A stretch of 6,977 nucleotides of DNA. It comes from Bacillota bacterium (GTDB taxonomy: Bacteria; Bacillota; Clostridia; Lachnospirales; Cellulosilyticaceae). The stretch is from positions 1-6,977 of the forward strand of contig JAEZKI010000311.1 in NCBI GenBank assembly GCA_023415525.1, in the 5' to 3' direction. The notes below the pieces were generated by a model, which had not been told where the DNA came from, made no database searches, and worked only from the letters and a program-made list of their open reading frames with translations. Positions 6,637 through 6,977 of this stretch are shown here, piece after piece. Both the position numbers and the translations under genes were made by a program. How positions within the stretch are numbered: the stretch's first letter is position 1; each line of letters begins with the position of its first letter.

Positions 6637-6977
6637 ATGGCTAAAAATGTTACACTAGCAGATATAGCAGCAAAAGTTGGAGTAAGCAATGTAGCTGTAT
6701 CCAAAGCGTTGTCTGGAAAACCAGGGGTCAGTGACGATTTAAGGCTAAAGATTAAGCAAATAGCAGATGAGATGGGCTATCTATCCAGTTCATCTGGAAA
6801 AACAGGAAACCTAGAGACTGGAAATATAGGCGTGATTGTTCCAGAAAACTATTATGGGTATTCCGCCTCTTTTTATGGTCAGATGTATGAAAAAGTGGTA
6901 AGGGCCCTATTTGATAATAAATATTACGGTATTTTGGAGCTGCTATCCAAAGAGGATGAGCGAGAAGGGAATCTTCC
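6637..6977 (+). CDS. LacI-family transcriptional regulator (3' truncated)
   Basis: The first 113 codons of a second LacI-family regulator run off the right edge with the frame open. The N-terminal helix-turn-helix is clear (VTLADIAAKVGVSNVAVSKALSG, about residues 5-27, followed by KPGVSDDLRLKIKQIADEMGY). The sensor domain begins at about residue 65 with GNIGVIVPENYYG and continues through SFYGQMYEKVVRALFD and ILELLSKEDE. Its recognition helix S-N-V-A-V-S-K-A differs from the S-V-A-T-V-S-R-V of the regulator at 3939-4976, so it should read a different operator; the two are not a recent duplication. The start is ATG 6637, with AAAGGGG (6624-6630) six bases upstream. Its target genes probably lie to the right; effector unknown. 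Confidence 0.9.
   Translation, partial: MAKNVTLADIAAKVGVSNVAVSKALSGKPGVSDDLRLKIKQIADEMGYLSSSSGKTGNLETGNIGVIVPENYYGYSASFYGQMYEKVVRALFDNKYYGILELLSKEDEREGNL

Overview
The window is AT-rich, strictly one-directional DNA with strong purine-rich ribosome binding sites and U-tailed hairpin terminators. This fits a low-GC Gram-positive anaerobe of the Clostridia, probably Lachnospiraceae-like; the taxonomic call is inference. It holds the distal end of a bacterial microcompartment (BMC) operon followed by an L-rhamnose catabolic cluster. Every gene reads on the + strand.

Region 1 (1-2222) is the BMC tail: the C-terminal part of a EutN/CcmL pentameric vertex protein, then a PduS-like RnfC-type iron-sulfur flavoprotein, then a PduT-like tandem-BMC shell protein whose start overlaps the pduS stop. 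A long hairpin with a T run closes the operon. Region 2 (2223-3780) is rhamnulokinase (rhaB), with a candidate extended -10 promoter overlapping the preceding terminator tail and two hairpins downstream. Region 3 (3781-5009) is a complete LacI-family regulator preceded by a 20-bp tandem duplication containing TATAAT and by an operator-like site. Region 4 (5010-6503) is L-rhamnose isomerase (rhaA), with a well-formed promoter, two back-to-back cre/LacI-type operators just downstream of the predicted transcription start, and a strong terminator. Region 5 (6504-6977) starts a second, different LacI-family regulator with its own near-consensus promoter; the gene runs off the window.

Together, RhaA converts L-rhamnose to L-rhamnulose and RhaB phosphorylates it. 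An aldolase outside the window would yield DHAP and L-lactaldehyde, and the derived 1,2-propanediol is the usual substrate of such a BMC. PduS and PduT are thought to move electrons across the shell for cofactor recycling. The diol dehydratase, aldehyde and alcohol dehydrogenases and aldolase would lie upstream or elsewhere, so I cannot tell whether the BMC is of the B12 or glycyl-radical type. Fucose/rhamnose BMC loci of the glycyl-radical type are known in clostridia such as Lachnoclostridium phytofermentans.

The most useful new reading is regulatory. The lacI promoter region and the rhaA promoter region carry the same 17-bp element, differing only in the central two bases, which predicts that the first LacI protein controls both itself and rhaA. 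I see no sign of an entirely undescribed system, and no RNA genes, CRISPR arrays or mobile elements.
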